Origin: Amycolatopsis rifamycinica
GTDB lineage: Bacteria > Actinomycetota > Actinomycetes > Mycobacteriales > Pseudonocardiaceae
Direction of reading: 5' to 3'
DNA length: 64,000 bases
NCBI RefSeq assembly: GCF_000695625.1
Contig: NZ_JMQI01000011.1
Location: forward strand, 62,001-126,000
Below the pieces are notes generated by a model, which was not told where the DNA came from, did no database searches, and saw nothing but the letters and a program-made list of their open reading frames with translations. Numbering within the stretch: the stretch's first letter is position 1; every line of letters begins with the position of its first letter. Of this stretch, positions 63,152-64,000 are shown piece by piece. A program made the translations under genes and the position numbers.

Positions 63152-63885
63152 TCTTCGCCTCCCTCGAACGTCTCCTCATAGCCATCCGGACCGTACACGG
63201 TGACGCTGTACCCCTTCGGGAGCAGGACGGGCAGCAGCGAGTCGCATCCCAACGGACCGACGCAGGGCCGGTTATTCAACACCAGTTCAGTGTGCCGCTG
63301 GCCGCTCTGGATCATCCCGGCGGCAACCTTGGCCTCGACGTGCGTCGTGATGACCGGCTTCCGGTTGGCGGGCACCCCGGCTTGCTGAAGCCGCTCCCAC
63401 GCCGCCGCTGACGCTTGATCCTCACCACTTACCGTGGTGTGCACGTTACCTTGCGCATCTACCCACTGGCCGTGGGTTTTCTTGTTCTCGGGGTTCGGCT
63501 TCGGAACCGACGGGGGCAACTTCGAGCGAAGCTCCTCCAGCTTTTCGGGATCAAGCTTGCGAGGGACAGCCGGTTGATCCTTCGCCGCGGATGGCTCCGG
63601 CCGGCTGCCGCTAGAAGGCGGCGGTTCTACTTTGCCGACCTTCGACAGATAGCCGGTGAGTCCTTGGGCGGCAGTTGTCAGCGTCTGATTGATGCGTCCC
63701 AAGTCGGCGACGGCGCCTGCGAGAAGTCCGACCGCATGGCTGGCCTCCTGGTCACCGGTGCCCTGCACGGCCTGCAACAGGGCAGCGTGCGCCTCTTGGA
63801 GGGCTTGACCAGCTTGTTCAAGGGCGGCAGCCGGGAGCTTGCTGATCGCGGTGTTCACGTCGCGCGCGACGTCCTCGACCGACAC
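63145..63885 (-). CDS. SCP1.201/DddA-like DNA deaminase toxin
   Basis: A 246-residue polymorphic toxin. Residues 1-85 form a helical N-terminal trafficking-type domain like DUF6244 or WXG-type partners. Residues 86-135 are a Pro-rich linker. Residues 136-246 are a deaminase of the SCP1.201 family: zinc His182 and catalytic Glu184 in THVEAKVAAG, Cys208 and Cys214 in RPCVGPLGC. The founding characterised member, DddA, deaminates cytosine in double-stranded DNA. GGGGGAG precedes GTG 63885. Delivery may be by a type VII-like route (inference). Confidence 0.85.
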   Translation of the reverse strand: MSVEDVARDVNTAISKLPAAALEQAGQALQEAHAALLQAVQGTGDQEASHAVGLLAGAVADLGRINQTLTTAAQGLTGYLSKVGKVEPPPSSGSRPEPSAAKDQPAVPRKLDPEKLEELRSKLPPSVPKPNPENKKTHGQWVDAQGNVHTTVSGEDQASAAAWERLQQAGVPANRKPVITTHVEAKVAAGMIQSGQRHTELVLNNRPCVGPLGCDSLLPVLLPKGYSVTVYGPDGYEETFEGGEEW

Positions 63886-64000
63886 CTACTCCCCCTAGCA
63901 AGATCGCTAGGAACATAGAAGCAGGCGAGGATGCGTCTGAACAGGCTGTTTAGCCCACGTGGGTCAGGCGCGATAGCTAGTATCGATCAATCAAGAGAGG
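63886..64000. other. Promoter region of the toxin operon
   Basis: Gene-free edge of the window upstream of the toxin. It contains the palindrome CCCACGTGGG (63954-63963). The promoter itself is not clear. The element continues beyond the edge. Confidence 0.4.

Overview
The window is high-GC actinobacterial DNA. GTG starts, four-base GTGA stop/start overlaps and many start codons without a Shine-Dalgarno sequence are frequent. Gene content and order resemble Mycobacterium tuberculosis Rv1321 to Rv1341 (nucS, dinG, pncB, clpS, DUF2017, P1 peptidase, mec-cysO-cysM, rhomboid, murI, PDE, rph, rdgB). Together with dhaKLM, paired Lrp regulators and secreted lipoproteins, this suggests a Pseudonocardiaceae genome, probably Amycolatopsis or a relative. 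The genus is an inference.

Bases 1-46.3 kb are chromosome. Left part (0-11.8 kb): a saccharopine-dehydrogenase-like gene divergent from a GlxA-type regulator, an aldo/keto reductase divergent from an AraC regulator, a small lipoprotein, bcp, then a minus-strand housekeeping cluster (rhomboid, murI, cAMP-PDE-like MBL, rph, rdgB) and an arylamine N-acetyltransferase. From 11.1 to 16.2 kb lies a minus-strand block: clpS, DUF2017, P1 peptidase, a second divergent clpS-like/DUF2017-like pair, mec, cysO, cysM (protein-thiocarboxylate cysteine synthesis) and an Asp/Glu-racemase-like gene. Divergently, pncB-pncA-aldolase handle NAD salvage and a sugar-acid aldol reaction. Then come bioY, dinG, an OsmC protein, a Pth2-like protein, serB and ctaD. 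From 27.6 to 46.3 kb are assorted metabolic and regulatory genes: an opine-dehydrogenase-like gene flanked by two 21-bp tandem arrays, a PLP lyase divergent from an Lrp regulator, an LLM oxidoreductase-deaminase-TrmO operon, a double 3-hydroxyacyl-CoA dehydrogenase, dhaKLM, an SSS symporter with a small membrane partner, and a papain-like protein whose catalytic blocks appear permuted.

From about 46.49 kb to the right edge the DNA is part of an integrated mobile element with visibly lower GC, more intergenic space and poorly known genes. Its left end sits inside nucS, the actinobacterial mismatch endonuclease: only the last 65 codons of nucS remain, next to a large serine recombinase that itself carries an apparent -1 frameshift. 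The element has a conjugation/mobilisation module (replication-relaxation protein, VirD4/TraG-like ATPase whose start codon lies in a perfect 15-bp inverted repeat, and several tiny membrane proteins), a RusA-like resolvase, a secreted SGNH hydrolase, a zinc-finger protein of possible conflict-system type, a DUF2690-like membrane protein behind three GTCATGAC sites, and a four-gene operon headed by a DddA-like (SCP1.201) DNA deaminase toxin and an Imm1 immunity protein. The right end and the rest of nucS are outside the window.

The strongest biological lead is the coupling of a mobile element to nucS, a possible mutator switch or locked mutator, in an element that also carries a predicted DNA deaminase.
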